Translations under genes and position numbers: made by a program
Origin: Lishizhenia tianjinensis
Lineage (GTDB): Bacteria; Bacteroidota; Bacteroidia; Flavobacteriales_D; Crocinitomicaceae
Length of the DNA: 64,000 bases
Assembly: GCF_900116425.1 (NCBI RefSeq)
Contig: NZ_FPAS01000005.1
Coordinates: 224,382-288,381, forward strand
Reading direction: 5' to 3'
Notes under the pieces: model-generated
Told to the model about the DNA's origin: nothing
Seen by the model: only the letters and a program-made list of their open reading frames with translations
Database searches by the model: none
Shown: one piece after another, positions 46,233 through 55,403 of the stretch
How the letters are laid out: every line of letters begins with the position of its first letter
Numbering within the stretch: the stretch's first letter is position 1

Positions 46233-46721
46233 CTAAGCTGGCTCTACCAAGAATAATGGTTGATCGTACTCAACAGGAGTAGCGTCGTCTACCAATACCT
46301 TAACAATTTTACCAGAAACTTCTGCTTCGATTTCGTTGAATAATTTCATCGCTTCGATAATACAGATGTTATCACCAGGCTTAATGCTCTGACCAACCTC
46401 TACGAAAGGTGGCTTATCTGGAGAAGATGCACGGTAGAAAGTACCAATCATTGGTGACTTCACAGTGATTAAGTTATCTTCTGCTGCTGGAGCTGGAGCC
46501 GCTGGAGCTGCTGCAGGAGCTGCAACTGCTGCTACAGGCGCTGGTGCCGCTGCTACAGGAGCAGGAGCTGCTTGTACTATTATTTGTTGTTCTTCTAGTC
46601 TTTTCGATTTCTTACCTTCAGACTTGATGGTAATTTTGAAGTCTTTTTTTTCGATTTCTACCTCGGTTACACCTGATTTAGAAACGAACTTAATAAGATC
46701 TTGTACTTCTGTAAGATTCAT
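46233..46721 (-). CDS. accB: Biotin carboxyl carrier protein of acetyl-CoA carboxylase
   Basis: 162 residues: N-terminal domain (1-45), an Ala/Pro-rich flexible linker (51-80), then the biotinyl domain with the modified Lys126 in EAMKLFNE. Partner of AccC in malonyl-CoA formation for fatty-acid synthesis. The frame antisense to the linker is open too, but only because of its composition. Confidence 0.97.
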   Translation of the reverse strand: MNLTEVQDLIKFVSKSGVTEVEIEKKDFKITIKSEGKKSKRLEEQQIIVQAAPAPVAAAPAPVAAVAAPAAAPAAPAPAAEDNLITVKSPMIGTFYRASSPDKPPFVEVGQSIKPGDNICIIEAMKLFNEIEAEVSGKIVKVLVDDATPVEYDQPLFLVEPA

Positions 46722-46759
46722 GGGTTTATGAATTTATTTTAGAATAAATTTAATGAATT

Positions 46760-47749
46760 TTATGAATTGTAGGCCCATTTCAAGTAAACGGCACCCCAAG
46801 TGAATCCACCTCCAAAGGCTGATAAGATAATGTTATCTCCCTTTTTCAATTGTGGTTCCCAATCCCACAAACATAGAGGCAAGGTACCTGCAGTAGTGTT
46901 ACCATACTTTTGTATGTTAATCATAACCTTCTCTTTTGGTAAGCCCATTCTGTTTGCTGTGGCATCTATAATACGTAAGTTGGCTTGGTGAGGTACTAAC
47001 CAATCTACATCATCACTTGAAAGATTATTCTTTTCCATGATTTCTGCAGAAACCTCCGCCATGTTGGTAACCGCAAACTTAAACACTTGTTTTCCTTCTT
47101 GGTGAACGTAGTGCATGCGTTTGTCTACCGTTTCATGTGAAGGTGGGTTAACTGATCCACCAGCCGGTTGTATTAAATATTTTCTTCCCGATCCGTCACT
47201 TCTTAAAATAGAATCAACCACACCGTTACCTTCTTCGTTTGGCTCTAGCAAAATTGCACCAGCTCCATCTCCGAAAATTACACAAGTAGCTCTGTCTTCA
47301 TAATCTATGATAGATGACATTTTATCTACTCCTATAACGATAACCTTTTTGTGATGTCCAGATTCTATGAACTTTGCTCCTGTTGTGATGGCATATAAGA
47401 ATCCAGAACAAGCTGCCTTAAGGTCATACCCCCATGCGTTGCTCATTCCTACTTTATCACATACAACATTTGCTGTAGAAGGGAAAGGGTAGTCTGGTGT
47501 TACTGTAGCAACGATGACAAGATCTATGTCTTCTGGAGTGTTGTTGGTCTTTGCTAATAATCCTTTAACAGCTTCTGCTGCCATGTCTGATGTAGACTGA
47601 TCTTTTGCAATACGCCTCTCTTTAATTCCAGTTCTAGTAGTTATCCACTCGTCGTTCGTATCAACAAGTTTTTCTAAATCCTTGTTCGTTAACACGTGCT
47701 CTGGTAAATACCCTTGAACACCTGTAATAGCTGCAGTAATTTTCCCCAT
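46760..47749 (-). CDS. fabH: 3-oxoacyl-ACP synthase III
   Basis: The 329-residue KAS III condenses an acyl-CoA primer with malonyl-ACP to start fatty-acid synthesis. Catalytic Cys114 in [11 protein letters not shown], His in [11 protein letters not shown] and Asn in KYGNTTAGT complete the C-H-N triad. In Bacteroidota the primer is often branched. It begins 1 bp after the plsX stop. Confidence 0.97.
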   Translation of the reverse strand: MGKITAAITGVQGYLPEHVLTNKDLEKLVDTNDEWITTRTGIKERRIAKDQSTSDMAAEAVKGLLAKTNNTPEDIDLVIVATVTPDYPFPSTANVVCDKVGMSNAWGYDLKAACSGFLYAITTGAKFIESGHHKKVIVIGVDKMSSIIDYEDRATCVIFGDGAGAILLEPNEEGNGVVDSILRSDGSGRKYLIQPAGGSVNPPSHETVDKRMHYVHQEGKQVFKFAVTNMAEVSAEIMEKNNLSSDDVDWLVPHQANLRIIDATANRMGLPKEKVMINIQKYGNTTAGTLPLCLWDWEPQLKKGDNIILSAFGGGFTWGAVYLKWAYNS

Positions 47750-47750
47750 A

Positions 47751-48689
47751 CTAGTTAATTGCTTCTTTAATTTTGTCAGTAAGCTTTGACTTTGTTACAT
47801 CGTACGAATGTAACAACATATTTTTAACCGCAATATCATTTGATATTCCATGTCCGATAATTACGTTAGAATTCACCCCTAAAATTGGAGTACCTCCGTA
47901 ATTTTCGTAGTTGAAACGGTCAAAATATTCGTCGCGCAAACCTCGCTTTTGCATAAGACCAAACAAACCTTCTGCTTGCTTTAGAACCACGTTGCCCGTA
48001 AATCCATCACAAACAATTACGTCAACTTTTCCAGTAAAGATATCTCTACCTTCTATGTTGCCGGTAAAATTAAAGTCTGTAGTATCCTGCATAAGTTTAA
48101 AGGCAGACTGCGTTAGCAAGTTACCTTTAGTTTCTTCCTCACCGATGTTCAATAAACCAACCTTAGGGTTTTCTATACCATATACTTCTTTGGCATACAT
48201 AGATCCTAAAATGGCAAATTGATACAATACATCTGGTTTACAATCGGCATTCGCACCCACGTCTAATATTAAAGAGTTACCTCCTTTTATATTAGGAATG
48301 GTAGATGTAATACACGGTCTAATAATTCCCGGAACAGCATTCACTTTGTAAATGGCACCAACGAGCATAGCCCCAGTGTTACCGGTGCTAGCGAAGGCCT
48401 GGATTTCTCCAGATGCCAAAAGGTCGAAACCTTTGGAAATTGTACTGTTTGGTTTTTGAGGAATTGCACGCGTCGGATGATCGTGCATAGTAATTACATC
48501 AGGGGCATGGACAATCTCGAAGTCATCCGGGTTGCCACCTAATTCAACTAATTTTTCGCGTACCACATCTTGGTCGCCGAATAAAACGATGCTTGTGTCC
48601 TGAGGAAGTTCTTTATTGGCGAGGATCGCTCCAGAAACGTTGGCTTCTGGAGCAAAATCTCCTCCCATAATATCTAATCCTATCTTCAT
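47751..48689 (-). CDS. plsX: Phosphate acyltransferase PlsX
   Basis: The 312-residue enzyme makes acyl-phosphate from acyl-ACP for phosphatidic acid synthesis. N-terminal [20 protein letters not shown], the central [12 protein letters not shown] and [11 protein letters not shown], and [16 protein letters not shown] are typical. It sits between rpmF (36 bp) and fabH, the conserved order. Confidence 0.96.
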   Translation of the reverse strand: MKIGLDIMGGDFAPEANVSGAILANKELPQDTSIVLFGDQDVVREKLVELGGNPDDFEIVHAPDVITMHDHPTRAIPQKPNSTISKGFDLLASGEIQAFASTGNTGAMLVGAIYKVNAVPGIIRPCITSTIPNIKGGNSLILDVGANADCKPDVLYQFAILGSMYAKEVYGIENPKVGLLNIGEEETKGNLLTQSAFKLMQDTTDFNFTGNIEGRDIFTGKVDVIVCDGFTGNVVLKQAEGLFGLMQKRGLRDEYFDRFNYENYGGTPILGVNSNVIIGHGISNDIAVKNMLLHSYDVTKSKLTDKIKEAIN

Positions 48690-48725
48690 CAGGAAATGAA
48701 ATGATTTAATTCACTTCAACGGTAA

Positions 48726-48917
48726 TTATACCGCAACTTCTTTTTCAGCGATTACTCTACCCTTGTAGTAAAGTTTCCCTTCGTGCCAAAATGCACGGTG
48801 GAACAAATGCGGCTGACCAGTAGTTGGACAAGTAGCGATGTTGTTAGCAACTGCTTTTACGTGCGTTCTTCTCTTGTCACGTCTTGTTGTTGACGTTCTT
48901 CTTTTTGGATGTGCCAT
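48726..48917 (-). CDS. rpmF: 50S ribosomal protein L32
   Basis: 63 residues: [20 protein letters not shown] at the N-terminus, then [20 protein letters not shown]. Only one Cys remains (residue 30), so this is the zinc-free Bacteroidota form. It is 23 bp downstream of the DUF177 gene, the usual neighbour. Confidence 0.96.
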   Translation of the reverse strand: MAHPKRRTSTTRRDKRRTHVKAVANNIATCPTTGQPHLFHRAFWHEGKLYYKGRVIAEKEVAV

Positions 48918-48940
48918 TTTACTTTATTTATTTAAAACGT

Positions 48941-49507
48941 TTAATTTAAATTCTTTAATGCTGACCACCTTGGATCTATATCGTCGTCGTCGTCATTATC
49001 GTCGTCGTCGTTATCGTCTTCCAAGTCGTCGTCTTCTTTCAAATCTTCTTCTTCGACTATAGAATATTCATCTATTAATGCTATCATTTCTTCGTTACAA
49101 TCTCCGTCGTCATGAACAGATCTTGTTGGTAGTGAAATTGTCATTAATTCATAAATAATAGGGGCTAAATGCAATTCGTATTCATTCGGCTCAAGTACAA
49201 TTAAATTTTCATCGTCACTGATTTCAGTTCCGAATTTGAAAACTATCCTGTACTCACCGTAGATATACTCTTCTAAAGGATCATTACATCTTGCACATTC
49301 TACGTCAACGTTTCCATCAACCACGAAATTTGCAATAAGCATGGTTTCCTTTTTCTCCAGCTCCATCTCTACTAAAAGCTTTCCAGCCTTAATAATAGAG
49401 TATTCTAAATCTTCAAAGAACTCGTCCGTAATGTCAAATTCAAAGTCGTGAAAACCGACTTTTAACCCTTCAAAAGGAACAATAAATTTATTCTTCGAAC
49501 TTCTCAT
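48941..49507 (-). CDS. DUF177 (YceD-like) protein
   Basis: The 188-residue protein has a DUF177 domain (about 15-150) with a CxRC motif (VECARCNDPLEEYIYGEY) and an unusually acidic tail from about 145 to 178, mostly Asp and Glu, ending DPRWSALKNLN. YceD relatives affect 23S rRNA processing and are encoded next to L32. The tail contains a run of about 16 Asp/Asn codons. Confidence 0.9.
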   Translation of the reverse strand: MRSSKNKFIVPFEGLKVGFHDFEFDITDEFFEDLEYSIIKAGKLLVEMELEKKETMLIANFVVDGNVDVECARCNDPLEEYIYGEYRIVFKFGTEISDDENLIVLEPNEYELHLAPIIYELMTISLPTRSVHDDGDCNEEMIALIDEYSIVEEEDLKEDDDLEDDNDDDDNDDDDDIDPRWSALKNLN

Positions 49508-49600
49508 CGTTCAAAAATTGGTGTGCAAAGTTATAAAAATAAAATGATTATCTACACTTCATTTTTAAAACTTAGGATTATTATTCTAATTTATAACACC

Positions 49601-50707
49601 TTATTCTCTATCTCGGCCTTTTCCTTTGTAGGGTTTTGGCTCTGAAATAGCTAAAGGATCTTTGTTGATTTCCTTTATAAAATCTCTGGTGCGGTAAACA
49701 TCCATAGCCAAATAGATGGCCTCTCTAAAAGATGCTTCATCCGCTTTATCTTGTCCTGCAATATCGAAGGCAGTACCGTGATCTGGAGATGTTCTTACGA
49801 TGGGCAAGCCCGCTGTAAAATTTACACCGCTATTAAAGGCAATTGCTTTAAAAGGCGTTAATCCTTGATCGTGATACATGGCTAAAATAGCATCGTATTG
49901 TGTGTAATTGCTTGAGCCAAAGAAACCATCAGCAGGGAAAGGACCGAAAGCTAAAATCTTTTCATTGTTCGCAGCTTGTATTGCTGGGTTAATGATTTCA
50001 CTTTCTTCTGTTCCCATTTTTCCTTTTTCACCGGCATGAGGGTTTAAACCTAATACCGCAATTCTTGGGCGAACGATACCAAAGTCCTTTTTCAAACTGT
50101 TGTTAAGCTCCTTGATTTTAGCTAAAATACCTTCTGTGGTGATGGTAGTGCTTACATCTTTTAAGGCAATGTGACTCGTAACTAAAGCCACGCGTAACTT
50201 GTCAGAAACCATCATCATCAAAGCTTCTTTTTCGCCTGACATATCTGCTAAATATTCTGTATGTCCGGGGAATTTAAAACCAGCTTGTTGTATGGCTTCT
50301 TTTGAAATAGGGGCAGTAACCAAAACATCCACCTTACCAGCGGCTAAATCTTCTGTTGCTCTTTCTAAAGATTTGAAAGCGTATTGACCACCCACCTCAT
50401 TAGATTTTCCTAAAGTGATGTTAACCACCTCGCTCCAACAACTAACCACATTGATTTTTTTGTGATGTATATCTTTTGCATCCTCTATGCGTGTGAAGTT
50501 GAAGTTTTTATCGTTAATGGCTTTTTTATGGTAAGAAATAGTCTTGCTAGAACCGTAGATAACCGGAGTACACTCCGTAAGAATACGTGGGTCACCCAAG
50601 GCTTTGATGATAACTTCTGGTCCAATACCATTGATATCACCAAGGGTAATTCCAACGCGTATAGGTTCACGTGTAGAAATTAATTTTTCTTTTTCCTGTT
50701 TCTCCAT
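49601..50707 (-). CDS. pdxA: 4-hydroxythreonine-4-phosphate dehydrogenase
   Basis: 368 residues from the ATG at 50705-50707, one base after the pepA stop; the frame stays open into pepA but that part is not family-like. It oxidises 4-phosphohydroxy-threonine in vitamin B6 synthesis. Motifs: GITLGDINGIGPEVIIKAL, metal-site His in FPGHTEYLADMSG, LNPHAGEKG and AMYHDQGLTPFK. Conserved C-terminal KPYKGKGRDRE. Confidence 0.95.
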   Translation of the reverse strand: MEKQEKEKLISTREPIRVGITLGDINGIGPEVIIKALGDPRILTECTPVIYGSSKTISYHKKAINDKNFNFTRIEDAKDIHHKKINVVSCWSEVVNITLGKSNEVGGQYAFKSLERATEDLAAGKVDVLVTAPISKEAIQQAGFKFPGHTEYLADMSGEKEALMMMVSDKLRVALVTSHIALKDVSTTITTEGILAKIKELNNSLKKDFGIVRPRIAVLGLNPHAGEKGKMGTEESEIINPAIQAANNEKILAFGPFPADGFFGSSNYTQYDAILAMYHDQGLTPFKAIAFNSGVNFTAGLPIVRTSPDHGTAFDIAGQDKADEASFREAIYLAMDVYRTRDFIKEINKDPLAISEPKPYKGKGRDRE

Positions 50708-50708
50708 T

Positions 50709-52073
50709 TTAATACTCGTTTTTAAAGAAGTGTTGTAATAAACGAACTCCTGTTCCGGTTCCACCCAAACCTTTGTAATCTTCTTTCGATTCCAAGAAAG
50801 CTGGTCCGGCAATATCTATATGTACGTAAGGGTATTTTACGAAGTGCTCTAAGAATTTACCCGCGGTAATCATACCTGCATACGGTCCACCTAAGTTTTT
50901 CATATCCGCTATGCTCGATTTCAATTGTTCAGCATAGTCATCCCAGAAAGGGAAACGAACCAAGCGCTCATGAACCTCTGTACCTGCTTTTTCTAATTTG
51001 GACAAAATAGCATCGTCTGCATTCCCCATCACACAAGCTGCTTTCTGACCAATGGCTCTAACGGCAGCTCCGGTTAAAGTAGCAGCGTCAATTACCAATT
51101 CTGGTTCGTACTTGTTGGCGTAAGCAAGTGCATCTCCTAAAAGTAAACGACCTTCAGCGTCTGTGTTCAAAACTTCGATAGTTGTTCCATCGAACATCGT
51201 AATTACATCGCCTGGTGCGTAAGCGTTTTGTCCCGGTCTATTATCTGTAGCTGGAATTAATCCAATAACGTGGTGCTCGGCTTTGTTTAACGCCATGGCG
51301 TAGATAGTACCCACGATACAAGCTGCTCCACCCATATCACTTTTCATGATATCCATAGAGTGCGCTGTTGGTTTTAAACTTAAACCTCCTGTATCGTACA
51401 CCACACCTTTACCTACTAAAACAATAGGCTTTTTATTTTTAGCCTTTTTGGGCTTGTATTCTAAAATGGTAAATGTTGGTGGATCAATAGATCCTTTGTT
51501 TACAGCCAGTAAACCTCCCATTTTTAAACTTTCTATTTTAGATTTATTGAAAACTTTAACTGAGATGTTGGCTTCTTCTCCGCGTTCAACGATTTCCTTA
51601 CTCAATTGCTCAGCAGTAAGGTAAGATAAAGGTTCGTTTACCAAATCTCTCGACCAGTAAACCGCTTTAATGGTATTGTTTAAATACTCTGCTTGTTTTT
51701 TATCTCCGTTGATCCAATTGATTTTTTGCAATAAATACGCTTTTTCTTTGGCGTCTTTGAAATACTTTAAAAATTGGTAGTTGCTTAAAAGTAATCCTTC
51801 TGCTAAGTGGTAAACACCTTCTTCTCCGTGGATGTCAATTTCTAAAACATCTTTGTCTAAAAGGGTTCTGATTTGATGTCCAACTTTTCGAAGTTTTTCA
51901 GCATCTTTTTCTAAAACGTAGAAAAGGTATCCTTCTTCAGTTTTGTAGTACTCAAAATTTTTCTTCCCGCTCAAGCTTAAATGAGAGGCTTTTTTAACGC
52001 TTTTTTCATTCAGTACATGAACTTGCGCATTGGCTTCATTAAACTTCTTTTCTATTTTTATTTTTGCTTGCAT
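50709..52073 (-). CDS. pepA: Leucyl aminopeptidase, M17
   Basis: The 454-residue dizinc exopeptidase has the N-terminal macro-like domain about 1-140 and the catalytic domain with VGKGVVYDTGGLSLKP, the metal-binding KSDMGGAAC, NTDAEGRLLLGDAL signature and the C-terminal GPAFL...GGTGTGVRLL. Cytoplasmic. First gene of the minus-strand cluster, with pdxA one base downstream. Confidence 0.95.
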   Translation of the reverse strand: MQAKIKIEKKFNEANAQVHVLNEKSVKKASHLSLSGKKNFEYYKTEEGYLFYVLEKDAEKLRKVGHQIRTLLDKDVLEIDIHGEEGVYHLAEGLLLSNYQFLKYFKDAKEKAYLLQKINWINGDKKQAEYLNNTIKAVYWSRDLVNEPLSYLTAEQLSKEIVERGEEANISVKVFNKSKIESLKMGGLLAVNKGSIDPPTFTILEYKPKKAKNKKPIVLVGKGVVYDTGGLSLKPTAHSMDIMKSDMGGAACIVGTIYAMALNKAEHHVIGLIPATDNRPGQNAYAPGDVITMFDGTTIEVLNTDAEGRLLLGDALAYANKYEPELVIDAATLTGAAVRAIGQKAACVMGNADDAILSKLEKAGTEVHERLVRFPFWDDYAEQLKSSIADMKNLGGPYAGMITAGKFLEHFVKYPYVHIDIAGPAFLESKEDYKGLGGTGTGVRLLQHFFKNEY

Positions 52074-52476
52074 TATCTACTTCTTTGAATGTGTAAAAAT
52101 AGTAATGTTTTATAGAAAGAAGAAGCACTGCGGTTTATGTGAGTCAAACAGGGGGTAAATAATAGTGTGGAGTGAGAGTATGGAGTAGTGACAAGATTTC
52201 AAACAGGGGGTGGAATACAGTTTTGAGTATGAGTAAAGAGTATTGATAAGAATTCAAACAGGGGGTGTAGTGATAGCTTTGCGCGGCAAAACGATCGTTT
52301 TTAGACTTTGTTTTTAGCGACCTGAGAAGCTGAAATAAGAAGTTTGTAAAAACAGCGTTTTGCAAGTGAACTTTAGCGAAACACCTGGCCGTTTGCCAAT
52401 ATTTTCTCTGGCTGAACCTGAAAATTATTTCACTCTGTTCGCCTATTGTTTGGAGAGGTCAAGAATGATACATTAC
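52074..52476. other. Gene-free stretch with 55-bp tandem repeats
   Basis: No ORF. 52144-52266 holds three repeats (separate entry). 52266-52450 contains fragments that recur elsewhere: GCGACCTGAGAAGCT at 52317 (like GCGACCCGAGAAGCT at 5274) and GGCCGTTTGCCAA at 52385 (like 23875). Confidence 0.5.
52144..52266 (+). repeat. Tandem repeats with 55-bp period
   Basis: TCAAACAGGGGGT starts at 52144, 52199 and 52254, exactly 55 bp apart. The sequence between them is also related (GTGTGGAGTGAGAGTATGG versus GTTTTGAGTATGAGTAAAG), so these are degenerate tandem units, not CRISPR spacers. Unit 2 has an inverted relative at 14793. Confidence 0.75.
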
Positions 52477-52511
52477 TTTGTTATCAATTTATAGATAATT
52501 ACGTAACTTTG
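52477..52511 (+). promoter_or_regulatory. Promoter of the tatA operon
   Basis: TTTG at 52477-52480, 23-bp spacer, then TAACTTTG at 52504-52511, an exact TAnnTTTG match. The tatA ATG is 21 bp further. The best promoter candidate in the window. Confidence 0.6.
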
Positions 52512-52532
52512 CGTCAAATAAATTAAGACAAG

Positions 52533-52718
52533 ATGATTTTAGGAATGATTGGGTGGCCCCAAGTTATATTAATTGCAGTGATTGTTTTATTACTGTTCGG
52601 AGGAAGAAAAATTCCAGAATTAATGAAAGGACTAGGGAAGGGAGTCAAAGAATTTAAAGACGCAACAAATACCCCAGAAGACGATTCTACGTCTACTGAG
52701 TCTAAAGAAAACAAATAG
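52533..52718 (+). CDS. tatA: Sec-independent translocase subunit TatA/TatE
   Basis: 61 residues: one N-terminal membrane helix (GWPQVILIAVIVLLLFG), the conserved GGRKIPELMKGLGKGVKEFK amphipathic helix, and an acidic Ser/Thr tail. It forms the protein-conducting part of the twin-arginine system; tatC is not in the window. First gene of a six-gene operon, 14 bp before gatA. Confidence 0.95.
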   Translation: MILGMIGWPQVILIAVIVLLLFGGRKIPELMKGLGKGVKEFKDATNTPEDDSTSTESKENK

Positions 52719-52732
52719 TCAAACCAATTTTC

Positions 52733-54139
52733 ATGTACAAAACTTTTGCAGAAGTTAAGTTAGCGCTTAAAGAGGGTGCAACAGTAGAATCTATTGTTCA
52801 ACATTACCTTACTGAGATAGAAAACAGAAAATCTTTGAATGCCTTTTTGGAGGTGTTTACAGAGGATGTTTTGGCTCAGGCCAAAGAGGTGGATGCAAAA
52901 ATCAAGGCCGGAACTGCGGGTAAATTGGCAGGAATGGTAGTTGGTTTAAAAGACAATATCTGTTATAAAGACCACAAAGTTTCAGCTTCTTCTAGAATTT
53001 TAGAAGGATTTGAATCTATTTATTCTGCAACGGTTGTACAACGATTATTAGACGAGGATGCAGTTATCATTGGTCGTTTAAATTGTGATGAGTTCGCAAT
53101 GGGAAGTTCGAATGAGACTTCTTACTACGGTCCGGTGAGAAATGCAATCAACGAAGAATATGTTCCAGGTGGATCTTCAGGAGGTAGTGCATCTGCTCTC
53201 GCAGCAGGTTTATGTACGGTAACTTTGGGAAGTGATACAGGAGGGTCTATTCGTCAGCCTGCGGCCTTTACAGGTACGGTTGGTTTAAAGCCAACTTATG
53301 GTAGAGTAAGTAGATTTGGATTGATCGCTTATGCGTCTTCTTTTGATCAAATTGGACCATTTACAAACAATGTAGAAGATGCTGCATTGGTGATGAATGT
53401 GATTTCTGGTGAAGATGAATACGATTCAACATCGTCTTCTAAGCCCGTTGAGGACTATACAAATATCTCTTTTGAAGGGAAGAAAAAATTTGCTGTAATT
53501 AAGGATGCCATTCAGATGGATGGTTTGGATCCTGAAATTAGAGCAGCGTTTAACGCACAAGTGGAAGCATTGAAGGCAGAAGGGCACGTAGTGGAAGAGG
53601 TTTCTTTCCCTTACCTTGACGTGATGGTTCCTACTTACTACGTTATAACTACGGCAGAAGCTTCTTCTAACTTATCTCGTTTTGACGGTGTTCACTTTGG
53701 CTACAGAAGTGAGGATGCAAAAGGAGTAGAGGCGACGTACAAGCAGTCGAGAACAGAAGGTTTTGGAGCTGAGGTGAAACGTAGAATTATGTCGGGTACT
53801 TTCGTTCTATCGAATGAGTACTACGATTCTTATTACACAAAGGCGCAAAAGGTAAGAAGAGTAATTCAGGATAAAACCAATGAAATTTTGGCAAATTACG
53901 ACTTCATTATATTACCAACAACGGCGTCTACAGCGTTCAAGTTAAATAGTGTTACAGATCAAATTCAAATGTACTTGCAAGATATCTTTACAGTACAGGC
54001 AAACTTGGCAGGTAACCCAGCGATTTCTGTTCCTGCAGGAACGCACTCGAATGGATTGCCATTTGGAATTCAAATTATGGCCGACCATTACAAGGAGAAA
54101 GAACTATTGGCTTGTGCTGAACACTTGATGAAAAAGTAA
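52733..54139 (+). CDS. gatA: Asp/Glu-tRNA amidotransferase subunit A
   Basis: The 468-residue amidase-signature subunit releases ammonia from glutamine so that GatB can amidate Glu-tRNA-Gln or Asp-tRNA-Asn. Ser-cisSer-Lys triad: Lys73 (VGLKDNICYK), Ser148 (PGGSSGGSASA) and Ser172 (DTGGSIRQPA). C-terminal QIMADHYKEKELLACAE. gatB and gatC are not in the window. Confidence 0.96.
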   Translation: MYKTFAEVKLALKEGATVESIVQHYLTEIENRKSLNAFLEVFTEDVLAQAKEVDAKIKAGTAGKLAGMVVGLKDNICYKDHKVSASSRILEGFESIYSATVVQRLLDEDAVIIGRLNCDEFAMGSSNETSYYGPVRNAINEEYVPGGSSGGSASALAAGLCTVTLGSDTGGSIRQPAAFTGTVGLKPTYGRVSRFGLIAYASSFDQIGPFTNNVEDAALVMNVISGEDEYDSTSSSKPVEDYTNISFEGKKKFAVIKDAIQMDGLDPEIRAAFNAQVEALKAEGHVVEEVSFPYLDVMVPTYYVITTAEASSNLSRFDGVHFGYRSEDAKGVEATYKQSRTEGFGAEVKRRIMSGTFVLSNEYYDSYYTKAQKVRRVIQDKTNEILANYDFIILPTTASTAFKLNSVTDQIQMYLQDIFTVQANLAGNPAISVPAGTHSNGLPFGIQIMADHYKEKELLACAEHLMKK

Positions 54140-54144
54140 ACTTT

Positions 54145-55401
54145 ATGATAAAATATTGCTGGTCTGTATTTACTGCGGTTTTTTTTGCTGCCCTTAGTTT
54201 TGGTCAGGCAGAAGATAGCCTTCAACGTCAACAAGAAATTTTAGAAGGTGAGCAATTCATCGCTACAGTAAACGCAAGCTTGCAAGAGTTTTATAAAGAA
54301 TGGGCCAACAGTGAGAATTACGATTCTATTGTTGCTGCCTTAGGATACGATGAAGGACATGTACCTGAGTTTGATGATTCTATTTATTGTCTGCGTTTGG
54401 CGGAAATGAATGAGATGAGTCCTTTTCACTACGCATGTAATCCAACCGTATTATCTACTTTAAAATACTTCACCAAAAACCGAAGAAGATTCACAAGCAT
54501 CACCCTGGGTAGGTCTAAGCTTTACTTCGATATGTACGAGGAAAAGTTGTCTAACCACAATATGCCGCTTGAATTAAAGTATTTATCGGTTATCGAAAGT
54601 GGATTGCGTCCGCAAGTTAAATCTAGAGTTGGTGCTACAGGATTGTGGCAGTTCATGTACAGAACAGGGAAGAAGTACGGATTGGAAGAAAATTCCTACA
54701 TCGATGAACGCATGGATCCGGAGAAGGCCACAGAGGCCGCTTGTCTTTATTTGAAAAGATTGTACAATGCCTATGATGATTGGAACATGGCTCTAGCGGC
54801 ATACAATGCTGGTCCGGGAAATGTTAATAAAGCCATTCGTAGATCAGGAGGAAAAACAACTTACTGGGAAATAAGACCGTACTTACCGAGAGAAACACAA
54901 GCCTATGTTCCTAATTTTATAGCCATGAGCTATATGATGACCTATCACGTAGAGCACAATATTATTCCAGCCGAAGCAAAAGTTTACGATTTTGAATTGG
55001 ATACAGTTTGTTTATCACAAGGTGTTCATATGAATATTATAGATAGTCTAACATCTTGGTCTATGGAAGATATTCAGTTTGTAAATCCTATTTATAAAAC
55101 GAGTTACATTCCTAAAACTTCACCCAAACAGTGTATCAATATTCCTGTTAATAAGGTAAATGAATGGATAGCGATGGAAGATTCTATCTACGCTTTAGAT
55201 TCTGCCATTTACAATTTACCTGTAGAGGAAGAGTTGGCAAAATTAAAGGAGTCAACTGAAGACTATCACAAGGTGAGAAGTGGAGAAAATTTGTGGATAA
55301 TTGCTCGTAATAATGGTACGACTGTTGCAAGGTTAAAGCAATTAAACCCTGGCATCAACTACGACAGGTTGAAAATCGGTCAGCGCATCAGAATTAGATA
55401 A
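54145..55401 (+). CDS. Lytic transglycosylase with LysM domain (MltD-like)
   Basis: The 418-residue cell-wall enzyme has a signal peptide (1-20, ending SFGQ) and an SLT-type transglycosylase domain (about 140-300) with catalytic Glu151 in VIESGLRPQVKS, then GATGLWQFM, and AAYNAGPGNVNKAI. One LysM domain lies at the C-terminus (about 373-418: YHKVRSGENLWIIARNNGTT). It cleaves peptidoglycan glycan strands in the periplasm. 5 bp after gatA. Confidence 0.93.
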   Translation: MIKYCWSVFTAVFFAALSFGQAEDSLQRQQEILEGEQFIATVNASLQEFYKEWANSENYDSIVAALGYDEGHVPEFDDSIYCLRLAEMNEMSPFHYACNPTVLSTLKYFTKNRRRFTSITLGRSKLYFDMYEEKLSNHNMPLELKYLSVIESGLRPQVKSRVGATGLWQFMYRTGKKYGLEENSYIDERMDPEKATEAACLYLKRLYNAYDDWNMALAAYNAGPGNVNKAIRRSGGKTTYWEIRPYLPRETQAYVPNFIAMSYMMTYHVEHNIIPAEAKVYDFELDTVCLSQGVHMNIIDSLTSWSMEDIQFVNPIYKTSYIPKTSPKQCINIPVNKVNEWIAMEDSIYALDSAIYNLPVEEELAKLKESTEDYHKVRSGENLWIIARNNGTTVARLKQLNPGINYDRLKIGQRIRIR

Positions 55402-55403
55402 TT

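Noticed and set aside
46465..46731. Ala-rich ORF on the plus strand
   Set aside because: Antisense to the Ala/Pro-rich linker of accB; open only because of GCN-repeat composition.
48838..49062. Arg-rich ORF on the plus strand
   Set aside because: Antisense to the Asp-rich tail of the DUF177 gene; composition artefact.
50708..50812. N-terminal extension of PdxA into pepA
   Set aside because: It is the end of pepA read in another frame; the ATG at 50707 directly follows the pepA stop.
52144..52266. CRISPR-like regular repeats
   Set aside because: Only three 13-bp copies, the intervening sequences resemble each other, and no cas gene is nearby; degenerate tandem repeats fit better.
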